A DNA stretch of 64,000 nt from Holophagaceae bacterium. GTDB taxonomy: Bacteria; Acidobacteriota; Holophagae; Holophagales; Holophagaceae. The notes beneath the pieces were generated by a model. The model was not told the origin of the DNA. It saw only the letters and a program-made list of their open reading frames with translations, and did not search any database. Location: assembly GCA_016722505.1 (NCBI GenBank), contig JADKJH010000003.1, positions 409,206 to 473,205 of the forward strand. The letters run 5' to 3'. Made by a program: the position numbers and the translations under genes. Within the stretch, counting starts at the first letter, position 1. Each line of letters starts with the position of its first letter. This document shows positions 8,375-17,982 of the stretch, piece after piece.

Positions 8375-9165
8375 AGGTTCGCCTCCTGGCGGGTTCGTTT
8401 GGGAGGTGGTGGGTCTTGCAGGAAAGGGCCTTCCGCATCACCGCGTAAAAACTGCTGGATCACGGGATTCGGGTTCACTTTGAAGGCTTCGGGTTTTTCA
8501 ATGGCGAGGCACTCGCCCTGGAAAATCAGCGCGACACGGTCGGCGATCATAAACGCTGATTTCAAATCATGGGTGATGGTGATGCTGGTGACGCCCAACT
8601 CGTGTTTCAGATCCAGGATGATGCGGCCTATGACATCGGTCATGACTGGATCCAGGCCTGTGGTCGGCTCATCAAACAGCAAAATTTTGGGCTTCAGGGC
8701 GATGGCCCGCGCAAAGCCGACACGGCGTTTCATGCCGCCGGAAAGTTCTGAAGGCTTCAGTTTGTCGCTGCCTCGCAGGCCTACCATGGCTAGGCATTCG
8801 TCCACGCGCACCGCGATTTCCTTCTGGGTCATTTTCGTATGCCGCTTCAGCGCGAAAGCCACGTTTTCGAAAACACTCATGGAGTCGAAGAGCGCTGCCA
8901 TCTGGAAGCACATGCCAATCTGCTTACGAACCTCGAAAAGCTCTGGGATGCTGATTTCTTGAATCACTTTTCCATCTATCGTGATCTGGCCGCTGTCGGG
9001 TGCCAACAATCCCATGATGATGCGCAGCAGCACCGTCTTCCCCGTGCCTGATCCCCCCATGATCACCAGGCTCTCACCCTGCTCGACTTCGATATTCACG
9101 TTCTTGAGGACGACTTTCGGCCCAAAGGCCTTGGAAACGTTGGCGACTTCGATGACGGAGCTCAT
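8371..9165 (-). CDS. mlaF: Phospholipid ABC transporter ATP-binding protein MlaF
   Basis: A complete ABC ATPase of 264 aa: Walker A GGSGTGKTVLLRI, signature LSGGMKRRVGFARAI, Walker B KILLFDEPTTGLDP and switch His in ITHDL. The order mlaE-mlaF-mlaD with ATGA overlaps on both sides is the typical cluster. The frame is open upstream into mlaE, but the ATG at 9165, overlapping the mlaE stop, begins the conserved MSSVIEVANVSKAFG and is clearly the start. The 18-residue tail after the ABC core is rich in Pro/Arg. Confidence 0.92.
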   Translation of the reverse strand: MSSVIEVANVSKAFGPKVVLKNVNIEVEQGESLVIMGGSGTGKTVLLRIIMGLLAPDSGQITIDGKVIQEISIPELFEVRKQIGMCFQMAALFDSMSVFENVAFALKRHTKMTQKEIAVRVDECLAMVGLRGSDKLKPSELSGGMKRRVGFARAIALKPKILLFDEPTTGLDPVMTDVIGRIILDLKHELGVTSITITHDLKSAFMIADRVALIFQGECLAIEKPEAFKVNPNPVIQQFLRGDAEGPFLQDPPPPKRTRQEANL

Positions 9166-9959
9166 ACCAGCATCAACTTTGTCAGGAAGAAATCCGTCAC
9201 CAGGATCCAAAGCGATGAAGTCACCACGCTGCTGGTGGGGGCATTGCCCACGCCTTCGGCACCGCCTCTGGTCCGATAGCCTCTCCAACAACCCACCAGT
9301 GCGATGATCAGGCCGAATACCATGGCTTTGGTCAAAGCGATCCGAAGGTCCCGCGTGCCGATCAATTTGTAGAACTCGCTGGCGAAGGTATAGGCGCTTT
9401 GGCCTTCTACATTGACCAGGATCAGGTATCCACCCCAGTACCCGACGTAGATGGCAAGCCCCGTGAGGAGGGGCAGCATCACTAGCGCCGCCAACAACCG
9501 GGGCACGAAAAGGTAGTGGATCGGGTCCGTGGCCAGGCATTCCAGGGCGTCGATTTGTTCGGTCACTTGCATGGTTCCGAGTTCGGCGGCCATGGCGGAA
9601 CCAATGCGCCCGCTCATCATCAAGCCCGTGATGACCGGCGCAAGTTCCCGAACCACAGCCAGCCCCTCCACGCTGGAAGCAAGGCCTTGGGCCTGGAACT
9701 GTTTGAATCCGAAGGCCAGCTGCACCGCGAAAACCATGCTCACGGCCACCCCTGTAAGCAAGACCACGGGAATGGAGTTCACACCTACGGCGACGAACTG
9801 CCGCATCAGGTTTTCAAAATCAAACGGGCGTTTCAGGATGGCTCTGATGGCGCGGGTCGAGATCACAGTGAAGTCCCCAGCCTGACTGAAGAATTCCATC
9901 AGCGATCCGCCGACTTGATTAAAAAGTTTAAGCATTCGTTTCCCGAGGATCTGGTTCAA
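9162..9959 (-). CDS. mlaE: Phospholipid ABC transporter permease MlaE
   Basis: A 265-aa permease with five or six membrane segments and the MlaE signature GSAMAAELGTMQVTEQIDAL, followed by PIHYLFVPRLLAAL. The N-terminal amphipathic helix (MLKLFNQVGGSLMEFF) is typical. Two start codons eight codons apart are possible (M1 or M9). It follows glmU by 19 bases in the same minus-strand series. No mlaB or mlaC gene is in the window. Confidence 0.92.
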   Translation of the reverse strand: MNQILGKRMLKLFNQVGGSLMEFFSQAGDFTVISTRAIRAILKRPFDFENLMRQFVAVGVNSIPVVLLTGVAVSMVFAVQLAFGFKQFQAQGLASSVEGLAVVRELAPVITGLMMSGRIGSAMAAELGTMQVTEQIDALECLATDPIHYLFVPRLLAALVMLPLLTGLAIYVGYWGGYLILVNVEGQSAYTFASEFYKLIGTRDLRIALTKAMVFGLIIALVGCWRGYRTRGGAEGVGNAPTSSVVTSSLWILVTDFFLTKLMLV

Positions 9960-9978
9960 GGCAAAGATTGAGTCTAAC

Positions 9979-11367
9979 TCATGTCTTTTTTTTCAGCCTT
10001 GCCCAGTAGCGGACTGCGCCCTCTTCCTTGAGCACCAAGGCCGGACGCGTCATGGCAAGGGCCCGGGCGGGGACCTCTCCGCTGATGGTGCTTCCGGCCG
10101 CGATCACTGCCCCATCCCCGATGTTGACAGGTGCCACGAGTTGGGAATCGCTGCCAATGAAGGCATCCTTGCCGATGGTCGTCCGATGTTTCGCGATGCC
10201 GTCGTAATTGCAAAAGATCACGCCAGCGCCAACGTTCGAATTCTCCCCCACCTCTGAATCCCCGAGGTAGGCCAAATGATTGGCTTTTGAGCCTTTCTTC
10301 ATGAGGGTTTGCTTGGTTTCCACGAAGTTGCCCACATGGACATCCGCCTGCAGCTCCGTGCCTTCCCTCAGCCTGGCGAAGGGGCCCACAATGCAATGAT
10401 CGCCGATCTTGGCGCCGTCAATGATTGAATAGGGGCGGATGGACACATCCTTGCCAATCTCACCGCCATTGATGATGGATCCTTGCCCCACCCGGGTTCC
10501 ATCGCCTACCTTGACCGCTCCTTCGATTCGAACCGAGGGCTCTATAAGGACATCCTGGCCAAGCTTGATCCGGGGGCCTAGAAACGAGCTGGAAGCATCC
10601 AAAAAGCTCACCCCCCCTTTCATCCAAAATGCGTTGATACGCCACTGCGCCGAGGCTTGCAAAGCAGCCTGGTCGTCTCTGGAATTCATCCCAGCCAGTT
10701 CTTCTGTGTCGCAAAAGTCCACTTGGACATGATGCTTGCTGGCCACATCCATCACCGCGTCAGTCAGATAGAATTCGTGTTGCGCATTGTTGGCTTTCAA
10801 TCGGTGGAGGGCTGGTTTCAGCAAGTCCCAAGGCAGCGAATACGCCCCTCCATTCACAAGCGTGATGGCCTGTTCGTCCGCATTGGCATCCCGCTGCTCG
10901 ACCAGCTTGGCGAGGCTGCCATCGAGCTTCTGGATCACTCTCCCATAGCCAGAAGGATCCGGCATCTCCATCGCAAGCAAGGATGCCGGCGCCGCACAGA
11001 GGGCAACAACCGTTTCAGCCCGGATCAGGGGCACATCTCCTGAAAGAATCACCACTCTCGCTGCCTCCAGGCGATCCAGTTCCGCCTCACAGACCTGTAC
11101 CGCATGGCCGGTGCCTAATGGTTGGCCCTGATCCACCGTGAGGACGGAGCAGGGCAAAAGGCCATCCGCCCTCCAGCGTTCCAGCGCGGAAAGCACCTGC
11201 TCTTTACCGTGATGAAGGACCACGATGGCCGCCTTCAATTCCACAGGCAGGGTCCGCAGCACCCACAGCAAAGCGGGATCTCCCAAAATCGGGTGGAGCA
11301 CCTTGGGCAATCGGGACTTCATGCGTTTGCCAAGGCCTGCCGCGAGAATCACTGCCACTGTATTCAT
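9979..11367 (-). CDS. glmU: Bifunctional GlcNAc-1-P uridyltransferase / GlcN-1-P acetyltransferase GlmU
   Basis: Full length at 462 aa. The N-terminal nucleotidyltransferase has LAAGLGKRMKSRLPKVLHP and the QPLGTGHA motif. The C-terminal half is a left-handed beta-helix of hexapeptide repeats with the active-site segment VGAGVIFCNYDGIAKHRTTI. It makes UDP-GlcNAc, the entry point to peptidoglycan and LPS. It overlaps the upstream degenerate kinase by 4 bases and leads into mlaEFD, giving an envelope-biogenesis arrangement. Confidence 0.95.
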   Translation of the reverse strand: MNTVAVILAAGLGKRMKSRLPKVLHPILGDPALLWVLRTLPVELKAAIVVLHHGKEQVLSALERWRADGLLPCSVLTVDQGQPLGTGHAVQVCEAELDRLEAARVVILSGDVPLIRAETVVALCAAPASLLAMEMPDPSGYGRVIQKLDGSLAKLVEQRDANADEQAITLVNGGAYSLPWDLLKPALHRLKANNAQHEFYLTDAVMDVASKHHVQVDFCDTEELAGMNSRDDQAALQASAQWRINAFWMKGGVSFLDASSSFLGPRIKLGQDVLIEPSVRIEGAVKVGDGTRVGQGSIINGGEIGKDVSIRPYSIIDGAKIGDHCIVGPFARLREGTELQADVHVGNFVETKQTLMKKGSKANHLAYLGDSEVGENSNVGAGVIFCNYDGIAKHRTTIGKDAFIGSDSQLVAPVNIGDGAVIAAGSTISGEVPARALAMTRPALVLKEEGAVRYWARLKKKT

Positions 11368-13397
11368 GCCCTCTCCAGTCCATTCGTTTTACTCAAAAGA
11401 GCCAGGAGGCTTTGCACAAATTCCTGGCTCGGAAATGGTTTCTCTATGAAGCCGAGCTTTAGAAGGCCCAGGCGCAAAGGGCTCACGGGTTGAGCCTGGC
11501 CGTTGCCCATCACGAGTGTGGGAATGGGCTCCCGCTGAAATCCGCTCATGGCCTTCGCGAACCGTTCAAGCTTTGGTGAGCGTTCAAGCACCAAGGCATC
11601 TGGTGGATCCTGCTCTTTGCTTGCCTTCAGCAGATCTACTAGGTCCGGGAAGGTCCTGGCCTGGCCGCCCTTGCGGATCACAAGGTTCTCCAATGCTTCC
11701 CGCACGAGAGAATCCTGATCCACGATCCAGATATAACGGGAGAGCAGGGGAGACGGGGTGGCAGACGTCTCCGGCTCGGCCAGAGGCAAGTATATTTGGG
11801 GCCAAATGCCACCGTGGTCATCCTGGGTCAGTTCCAGCATTCCCCGGAATTCACCCACCACCTGCTGAAGCCAGGGGAGGCCAAGCATGGCGTGGGGGTG
11901 CTTGAGATAGGATCCATTGAGGTCCAGCGTCAGCAAAGCCCATTGGCGGCCTCCGAGTTCCTGGCGTTCTACTGCGAGCGTCATAGTCCCTGCGCCAAGG
12001 GCCTGCCGCCCATGCAAAATCAAATGTGTGGCCACTCGTTGGAGCGCATCTTCAGAAATCCTCAAGGGAAGCCCCTCGGCGCGGATCTGGATTTGGATCA
12101 GTGGAGGCAGCATGCGTTGCAGTCTAGAAATGAGGGCATCCAGCGCTTTTGCCGCGTCCAGCGCGCTGGCCGCGGAGGGTTCAGCCGAATCGGCCCGGCC
12201 ACTCGGTGTGAGGCGTTGGGCAGCCAACAGGATCATCTCCGCGGCCTCGCGAGTCCCATGCTCCAACGTCTCTCCAAGAATCTGTTCTGCGGCGGGCACG
12301 ATGATGCCAAGAGCATTCACCAGCAGACGCTGAGAGGTTCCCGAGCCAACTCCATCCAATAGCGCCGGCCCCAAAGATTCCCCTCTCAAAGCCAGCGTCC
12401 CGCCACGATGGTCAGAGATCCACACCAGCGCCATGTTCCGGTCGAAGGCCACGGCTTCCAGCTGCACATCCTGGAAAGCGCCATCCTTGTGAACCAAGGC
12501 AGATGTGGTTCGTCCTCGTCCTTGTTGGACCAGCTGCTGACGCAGATCATCCCAGGTGGATGCATCTTGGCCTTGGAGCATGGCAGATAAGGGGAGACCA
12601 CGGACTTCGTGGCGTGGAAGGCCTACCATGTGGCTGAAGGCCCCGTTGGATTCAGCGATGGCACCGGAATCATTGACCAGGAGCATGGGTTGTTCCGACT
12701 CGATGCCATAAAGGAGGGATGGGCCTTCAGGTTTTTCGCTCACATCCAGCGCGGGCAGGGCTGTGCGCACCGCGTCCCCCCGGCCCTCCACCCAGACACC
12801 CTGGCTGCGAAGCCAGGTGAGCTGCTGTAGCGCCACCAGACCGAGCAGCATCCCCACCAGCAGGGAAGCAGGAAAAGAAAGCGTGGTGATGTTGCCGGGA
12901 AGAAAATGATAGATCGCCTTGCAGATGAGCACGGTGACGCCACCCACGATCGGAACGCGCGCGGACAGCCAACGCCCTTTGCTGAGCCTGTATCCGAGAT
13001 CCGAAAGCAGCATCCAGAGGGCCGTTTGGGCAACCGTGGTGCCCCAAAACAACAGGAATGACTCGGTTGCATCCAGACCCACTTGCAGGCTCAGGAGCCA
13101 AGCGAAGATCGTTGCCCCGCCCACGCCAAAGCCCAGCCTCCTAATACCTTGGGCGCCTTCCCGATTCAACTGTACGAAAAGGCTGAAGCCGAAGAGGGTA
13201 CCCCCAAGGAAGGCTGAAGGCAGAGGTTCAATACCTGCCAGGTGGCTGACCATTAGCCATGGCAGCGATAGCACCGCCAGGATTCCCCCTAGAAAATACC
13301 CATAGCTGAGTCCAACCCTTCCCTTGCGGCGGAAGATCCAGAACCCGAGCCAAGGTGGCAGGGGCAGCAGCAGGGCGAGAAAGAGATCTTGAAGCAT
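11364..13397 (-). CDS. Membrane-bound hybrid sensor protein with degenerate kinase and receiver domains
   Basis: 677 aa. Residues 1-210 hold six or seven membrane segments. Residues ~235-330 resemble a PAS domain (MLLVNDSGAIAESNGAFSHM). The kinase part lacks a recognisable phospho-accepting His box. The ATPase N-box is eroded (ATHLILHGRQAL instead of N-x-x-x-N). The terminal receiver-like domain (YIWIVDQDSLVREALENLV) has Glu in place of the phospho-Asp (DALVLERSP) but keeps the Lys-Pro (IEKPF). It probably signals without phosphotransfer. It overlaps both neighbours, so it is expressed with glmU. Confidence 0.72.
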   Translation of the reverse strand: MLQDLFLALLLPLPPWLGFWIFRRKGRVGLSYGYFLGGILAVLSLPWLMVSHLAGIEPLPSAFLGGTLFGFSLFVQLNREGAQGIRRLGFGVGGATIFAWLLSLQVGLDATESFLLFWGTTVAQTALWMLLSDLGYRLSKGRWLSARVPIVGGVTVLICKAIYHFLPGNITTLSFPASLLVGMLLGLVALQQLTWLRSQGVWVEGRGDAVRTALPALDVSEKPEGPSLLYGIESEQPMLLVNDSGAIAESNGAFSHMVGLPRHEVRGLPLSAMLQGQDASTWDDLRQQLVQQGRGRTTSALVHKDGAFQDVQLEAVAFDRNMALVWISDHRGGTLALRGESLGPALLDGVGSGTSQRLLVNALGIIVPAAEQILGETLEHGTREAAEMILLAAQRLTPSGRADSAEPSAASALDAAKALDALISRLQRMLPPLIQIQIRAEGLPLRISEDALQRVATHLILHGRQALGAGTMTLAVERQELGGRQWALLTLDLNGSYLKHPHAMLGLPWLQQVVGEFRGMLELTQDDHGGIWPQIYLPLAEPETSATPSPLLSRYIWIVDQDSLVREALENLVIRKGGQARTFPDLVDLLKASKEQDPPDALVLERSPKLERFAKAMSGFQREPIPTLVMGNGQAQPVSPLRLGLLKLGFIEKPFPSQEFVQSLLALLSKTNGLERA

Positions 13398-14071
13398 TAT
13401 TCCCTTTCATTCCCTAAGAGTTGGACTACCTCAGCCTGCCACAAACCACGCACGGCGTTCATACACCAAAGCTGCCCGGTTGAAACTTCATCCAAAGCAA
13501 GGGGTCTTTGCTGGATCGCAAGCCCATGGGCCATAGCCCAAAGCGGCAACTCAACAGCCTCGGTGATGCTGGAAACCCTCCCTTCTGGCGGTGGCAGAAG
13601 CAAGCGATTCTGTATCTGCAACCCGACAGCGGCAAAGGTTGTCTCGGCGATACTGCCATCTGGCCAGAGAAGAAGGACGTCGTCGGCGCGCCTCTCCAAA
13701 GCCAGATTCCGCATCTGGATATCCCAAGTACCCAAAAGCCCTTTGTGCGCAGCTTTTTCGTTATCCCTGATGTCACCTAATGGGTGGGCCATCGGGAGCA
13801 ACCGGAAGGATTGAAAAGGATCTGGAATCGCCTCCAGTCTGGCGGAAACTGCATCAGGGAATAGCTGCAACCGGCATGCTGCTGTTCCACAGCCAGAGAT
13901 CCAGGCTGTCAACTCAGGCTTGATTTTGTCCAGCCAAGCTACGTTCCATCCTAGTTGGGAAGCGCTTGTTTCAAGCCGGAACAGATGGCTCGGCAGGTGG
14001 ATGCCGCGGCCATCCAGCACTCGCAGCGCCGTGCGGGGCAGGGGACGGCTTGGGGGCTCCCAGCCCAGCAA
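13397..14071 (-). CDS. Class IV aminotransferase-fold protein (PabC / 4-amino-4-deoxychorismate lyase-like)
   Basis: The C-terminal two thirds match the fold-type IV PLP family: HKGLLGTWDIQMRNLALERR, DDVLLLWPDGSIAETTFAAV and a final STGQLWCMNAVRGL. The Lys in AAHKGLL would be the PLP lysine. The listed start is TTG. Conserved-looking sequence (LSDANLPLLPVWRAFG) continues upstream in frame to the pdxA stop without an ATG, so the true start may be further out or hidden by an error. Folate synthesis (PabC) is the most likely role; a D-amino-acid or branched-chain aminotransferase is the alternative. The stop shares a base with the next start (TAATG). Confidence 0.65.
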   Translation of the reverse strand: MLGWEPPSRPLPRTALRVLDGRGIHLPSHLFRLETSASQLGWNVAWLDKIKPELTAWISGCGTAACRLQLFPDAVSARLEAIPDPFQSFRLLPMAHPLGDIRDNEKAAHKGLLGTWDIQMRNLALERRADDVLLLWPDGSIAETTFAAVGLQIQNRLLLPPPEGRVSSITEAVELPLWAMAHGLAIQQRPLALDEVSTGQLWCMNAVRGLWQAEVVQLLGNERE

Positions 14072-14130
14072 ATGGGAAGAGCCAGGTCCAAAAGCCCGCC
14101 AGACTGGAAGGAGGGGAAGGTTGGCGTCGC

Positions 14131-15489
14131 TCAGTCGAGCCCCTTTGTTGAACCCACCTCAGCCTGCCAAGTGGCCCGCTTGGCGCGGGCAGCAAGCCGT
14201 ACAGCCAAGGCTGCGGCTTCAAGGAAATTCGTCGCGTCGGATATCCAAAGGCCTGCTTTGTCAAAGGCCGTCCCATGGTCAGGGCTGGTGCGAATGAAGG
14301 GTAGGCCCAGGGTGAGATTCACCGCGCGGGCAGGTTCCAGCACTTTGATGGGGATGAGCCCCTGATCATGATAAAGAGCCACAACCAAATCGAATTCGCC
14401 TTTCGCGGCACGATGGAAAAGGCTGTCGGCACTAAGAGGTCCAAAAAAATGAGGAGCTGGGCGGGTGCTGGCCATAAGCGGGATGGGAGTTTCAGAAATC
14501 TTAGTGATTTCTACGCCCAGATGCGTGGTCGTGGCTACGACTGGAATGGGACCCGTGTTCCGGCCCTCCTTGGGTTTGCTCGGAAAGATTTCCCACCCCT
14601 CTGGGATGGCCCCAGGGCTGAAAGGCGAAGGCACATGCTCAAAGGGCGTGGCCACTTCCTCCAAGTCGAAATCCATAAAAGCTGCTTCAGCCATCACCAC
14701 GGCTTCGGCCAGAGCCGTTTCTTCCTTGCCGAAGGCGCCGCCTTCACCTGCGTGGGGATTGAGAGCGCAAAGGGCCACCCGTAGGTCATTCTTCCCCATG
14801 AGCTGGATGAAGCGGTCTGCGGCGAAGCTCAGTGTTTGCGCCACAGATTCTGCGCTGATGTCTTCCACCACTGAACGCAGGCTCTGATGGACTGTATGGA
14901 GCACGATCTTCAGGCTTGGACTAACGAAGGCCATCCGGGTGATGGGAGATCCTGATAGTTCCTGCAGAAACTCCGTGTGCCCGGGAATCTCGTAACCCGC
15001 CTGATGCGCGGCGGCCTTGGAAAGGGGGAGCGTGACCAGCGCATCTGCTTCGCCGATCATCACCAGGTGGGCACCGATGCGGACCGCTTCTACGGCGGCC
15101 TTCCCTGAGGCCGCTGAGCCTTCGCCCAAAGTGAGCGCCGAGGAGGTGATTTCTGGCGTGGGATCTATCCAAAGCGCGTGTCCCATGAGTTGCCGCTCGC
15201 TGGGTTCCCAGGAATTTCCGGAGCCGGTCCACAGGCTATAGGACTTTGCGCCGGGCACCTCAGGGCCGCCTCCAGGTGGGTTGCTCCAGCGCCACTGCAC
15301 ACGGCCGGGCTTTGTTGTAGGGCTCTCAAGTAAATCAGGTCCTGCTTTTGCTCCGATGACAATGACATCAGCCCATCGGTTGATGGCGAAGAGAGATCCC
15401 AGTAATAGTTCAGGGCCTATCCCGCACGGATCACCGAGGGTGATGGCAATGCGTGGACGAGCAGCGGTTGGTGAATCGGATCGGCTCAA
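14131..15489 (-). CDS. pdxA: 4-hydroxythreonine-4-phosphate dehydrogenase PdxA, with internal insertion
   Basis: The PdxA signatures are clear: ITLGDPCGIGPELLLGSL at the start, the metal/substrate motif EIPGHTEFLQEL, LNPHAGEGGAFGKEE and ALYHDQGLIPIK...FIRTSPDHGTAFD. The enzyme oxidises 4-phosphohydroxy-L-threonine in vitamin B6 synthesis. At about 452 aa it is over 100 residues longer than usual. One extra segment of about 75 aa lies between the NPHAGEGG block and GPLSADSLFH, another near residues 45-95. The start is a TTG 20 bases after hfq, preceded by AGGGG; the open frame further upstream overlaps hfq. Confidence 0.85.
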   Translation of the reverse strand: MSRSDSPTAARPRIAITLGDPCGIGPELLLGSLFAINRWADVIVIGAKAGPDLLESPTTKPGRVQWRWSNPPGGGPEVPGAKSYSLWTGSGNSWEPSERQLMGHALWIDPTPEITSSALTLGEGSAASGKAAVEAVRIGAHLVMIGEADALVTLPLSKAAAHQAGYEIPGHTEFLQELSGSPITRMAFVSPSLKIVLHTVHQSLRSVVEDISAESVAQTLSFAADRFIQLMGKNDLRVALCALNPHAGEGGAFGKEETALAEAVVMAEAAFMDFDLEEVATPFEHVPSPFSPGAIPEGWEIFPSKPKEGRNTGPIPVVATTTHLGVEITKISETPIPLMASTRPAPHFFGPLSADSLFHRAAKGEFDLVVALYHDQGLIPIKVLEPARAVNLTLGLPFIRTSPDHGTAFDKAGLWISDATNFLEAAALAVRLAARAKRATWQAEVGSTKGLD

Positions 15490-15508
15490 GCAGGAACCCC
15501 TGGTCCCC

Positions 15509-16000
15509 TCAATCGTAGAGCGGAAGGTCCACATCTGGCGAGATGAGGTCTTCTTTCTTGGGGCTGCTCTTCCGGCGGATGCGGGGCTCTTCTTCCTGCT
15601 TGTAAATGTATTTAATGTTGTGTTTGGGAACCACCACATTGGGTTCTTTAAGCCTGTTGATCTTCAAGCAGTGCTTGTCGTACCACTCGATGACACCCCG
15701 GAGTTTCTCATCATCTTGAAGGACCACCACCACTGGGGTTTTGGATTGCATTTGCTTCAGGTAGTAAAAACTTTCGGCATTGGTTTGTTCGGGCGGCGCA
15801 ATCTTGCGCCTAGGGCTGCCAAGCCCTTGGGGAGCCAGCGGCGCGCTTGGGTCGATAGCGGTGACGGCGCCATCAGGCTGGATCATGGTCGGAGTCGGCG
15901 TCAGCACCATGGCACCGCCACCTAAAGTCTGGGAGGCGGCCCCTCGGCCCATCTTTTCTTTGATCTCATTCATGTTGGGGCGGATCAGCTTGCGGTTCAT
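15509..16000 (-). CDS. hfq: Hfq-like RNA chaperone with long N-terminal extension
   Basis: Residues ~75-140 form an Sm/Hfq fold: NAESFYYLKQMQSKTPVVVV, LRGVIEWYDKHCLKINRL (Sm1), and the Sm2-like VVVPKHNIKYIYK. Hfq hexamers promote pairing of small RNAs with mRNAs. The protein is 163 aa because about 72 low-complexity residues precede the fold and an acidic tail follows. Typical proteobacterial Hfq starts within ten residues of the fold. The Sm2 motif is divergent (KHNI for the usual KHAI). It is the first gene of the long minus-strand series. Confidence 0.75.
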   Translation of the reverse strand: MNRKLIRPNMNEIKEKMGRGAASQTLGGGAMVLTPTPTMIQPDGAVTAIDPSAPLAPQGLGSPRRKIAPPEQTNAESFYYLKQMQSKTPVVVVLQDDEKLRGVIEWYDKHCLKINRLKEPNVVVPKHNIKYIYKQEEEPRIRRKSSPKKEDLISPDVDLPLYD

Positions 16001-16200
16001 GGAGCATCCTGAATTTGCGACGGAATCCGTGGTGTCAAACGATTTACGAACACCGAGGAAACGAATAGGCCAATCGTGTTGGAAATGGCCTTGAATCTGA
16101 CAGGTTAACTGGATCCAACAAGGAACCTCTGCCAGGTTTATGACGGAATGTTATGAAAAGTTTAGGCTCAAATATGAATCGTTGCCACTTGAGACTCGGT

Positions 16201-17885
16201 TCAGCCTGTCCGGGCACCCCAGAATGGAATCTTCAGGCTCACCAAGGTTCCCGAGCCAGGCTGGCTTTGAACTCGTATGTCCCACCCCATGGCTTGAACG
16301 AATTGGAATACCAAGCTCATGCCTAGACCTGTGCCTTCCTTGAAGGTGCTGGAGAAGGGAACGAACAGAGTGCGCAACTGTTCCGCATCCATGCCACATC
16401 CATTATCACGGACCTGGACCGTAAGCAGGCTGGGGTCTTCTTCAAAATCCAAATGGACTTCAGGCTCCGGGGTTCCCTCCAGGGCTTTGCGTGCATTGGT
16501 CAGGAGGTTTGTGAAAACCTGGTGCGCGCACAATGGATCTGCCCGGACCCAAACATCAGGCACTGGGCCAATACCCAGCGGAAGGCCTTCGGCGCGAGGA
16601 TCGGTTTCCCAGCTGGCCCGGAGTTCCTCGATGAGATCGGGGAAATAGACACGCCGGACTTCAACTGGTTTGGGCCGCGTGAAGTCCAGGAACTTTGTGA
16701 GGATGGCGCTGACTCGATCAGATTCGCGGCCCAAGATCCCCAGCGCTCTCTCATTCATGGCGTGGGCATGGCCTTCGCCTTTGAGGATCTGCACACATCC
16801 AAGAATTGATGCCAGGGGTTGCGCAGTTCATGGGCCAGGCCCGCGGAAAGCTCACCGATGGCCGCCAGCCGTTCACTTAGCTGGGTTCGTTCTTCCAGCG
16901 CTTTGATTTCAGTAAGGTCTTGGAACAGCATCAGGTGTCCGGTTTGCTTGCCTTCGGAATCCCGCAGCGGAGCAACATTGCCACCGTAGAGCCGCCACGC
17001 CCCATTGGGAGCGATGTAACTACCCTCGAACCGCTGTTCCCTGGGAAGAATTTCCTGCCTGGCAAGATCCACGGGAAGGATAGCGTCAATGGTCCGCCCA
17101 ATGGGAAGCGCTCGTTGGAGAATGCCCTCGGCTGCTGGGTTCGCCGAGGTGATCTGGCCTTTCAAGTCAGTGGTAATGAGTCCGGAAACCATAGACTCCA
17201 CAACTCGGCGGTGGAGGGCCGAAAGATCATCCACCTTGGCCTCTGATGCCACCAAAGTCTGGCGCAGCCCTTCAAGATTTCTCCGGATAAGGACGACAAC
17301 GAGTGTCGCGGCAAAAATCTCAAGGGATGCAAAGGCCAGGATCCATTCAGCAGTATCCATGTCCATGGGCGCGCCAGAATGGCCGAAAGGCGGGAGCACC
17401 CCGGTTCCAAATAGCAGGAAACTCGATAAATGAAGCGTGAAGGCCGTAAATCCGACCAGTACAATTTCAGTGGTGCCGAGATAAAAAGCGGACGACAAAA
17501 TAGGGAAAAGATAGATGGTGGCGAATCTCTCTTGGTCCACTCCCTGGAAGGCGATCAGCAAGGCGACCAACGCGAGGTCCAGGGCGAGATTGGAACGTAT
17601 GCTGGCGCGTCCCGGGGTCGCGAACGATGCCAATCCGTGATTCAGCGACCGCTGGATCTCCCATACGGCTTCGATGAAAAAGAGGGCGACAAATAAGAGA
17701 TAGATCGCTTCACTGGCCGGGGCCCTCATTGGGTCAGGCGGGAATGCGAGATGAAGCACGAGAAGCCCGAAACTGGTGGACAGGCGGAATGCCAAGGGTA
17801 GGAATGGCGGGGCTGTGGCCACTTGCGGGGAGTGTTCCATCAAATTGCGGAGCATGGCTTCAGGATGCCCCAACTCAAGCTTCAT
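16201..17885 (-). pseudogene. NtrB-like PAS sensor histidine kinase, split by a frameshift
   Basis: The first part (17885 down to ~16818) encodes six membrane segments, a PAS domain (VVESMVSGLITTDLKGQITS) and the His box LAAIGELSAGLAHELRNP. Reading then shifts. The second part continues exactly where an NtrB kinase should (LASILGCVQILKGEG), with SAILTKFLDFTRP and a complete ATPase domain (NLLTNARKAL, DNGCGM, GTGLGMSLV). The break is one missing base in the G run at 16815-16818 (C run on the coding strand). Restoring it gives a normal ~560-aa kinase. No partner response regulator is adjacent. Probably functional if the base is a read error. Confidence 0.8.
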
Positions 17886-17982
17886 AGGAGAATGGATTCA
17901 CGCGGCGCCCGATTCTTGTCATCCTGGTTCTGTGAGCCCTCATGCGAAATCCTCATCTCTTCCTTCCCTGCGTGGAGCTGGC

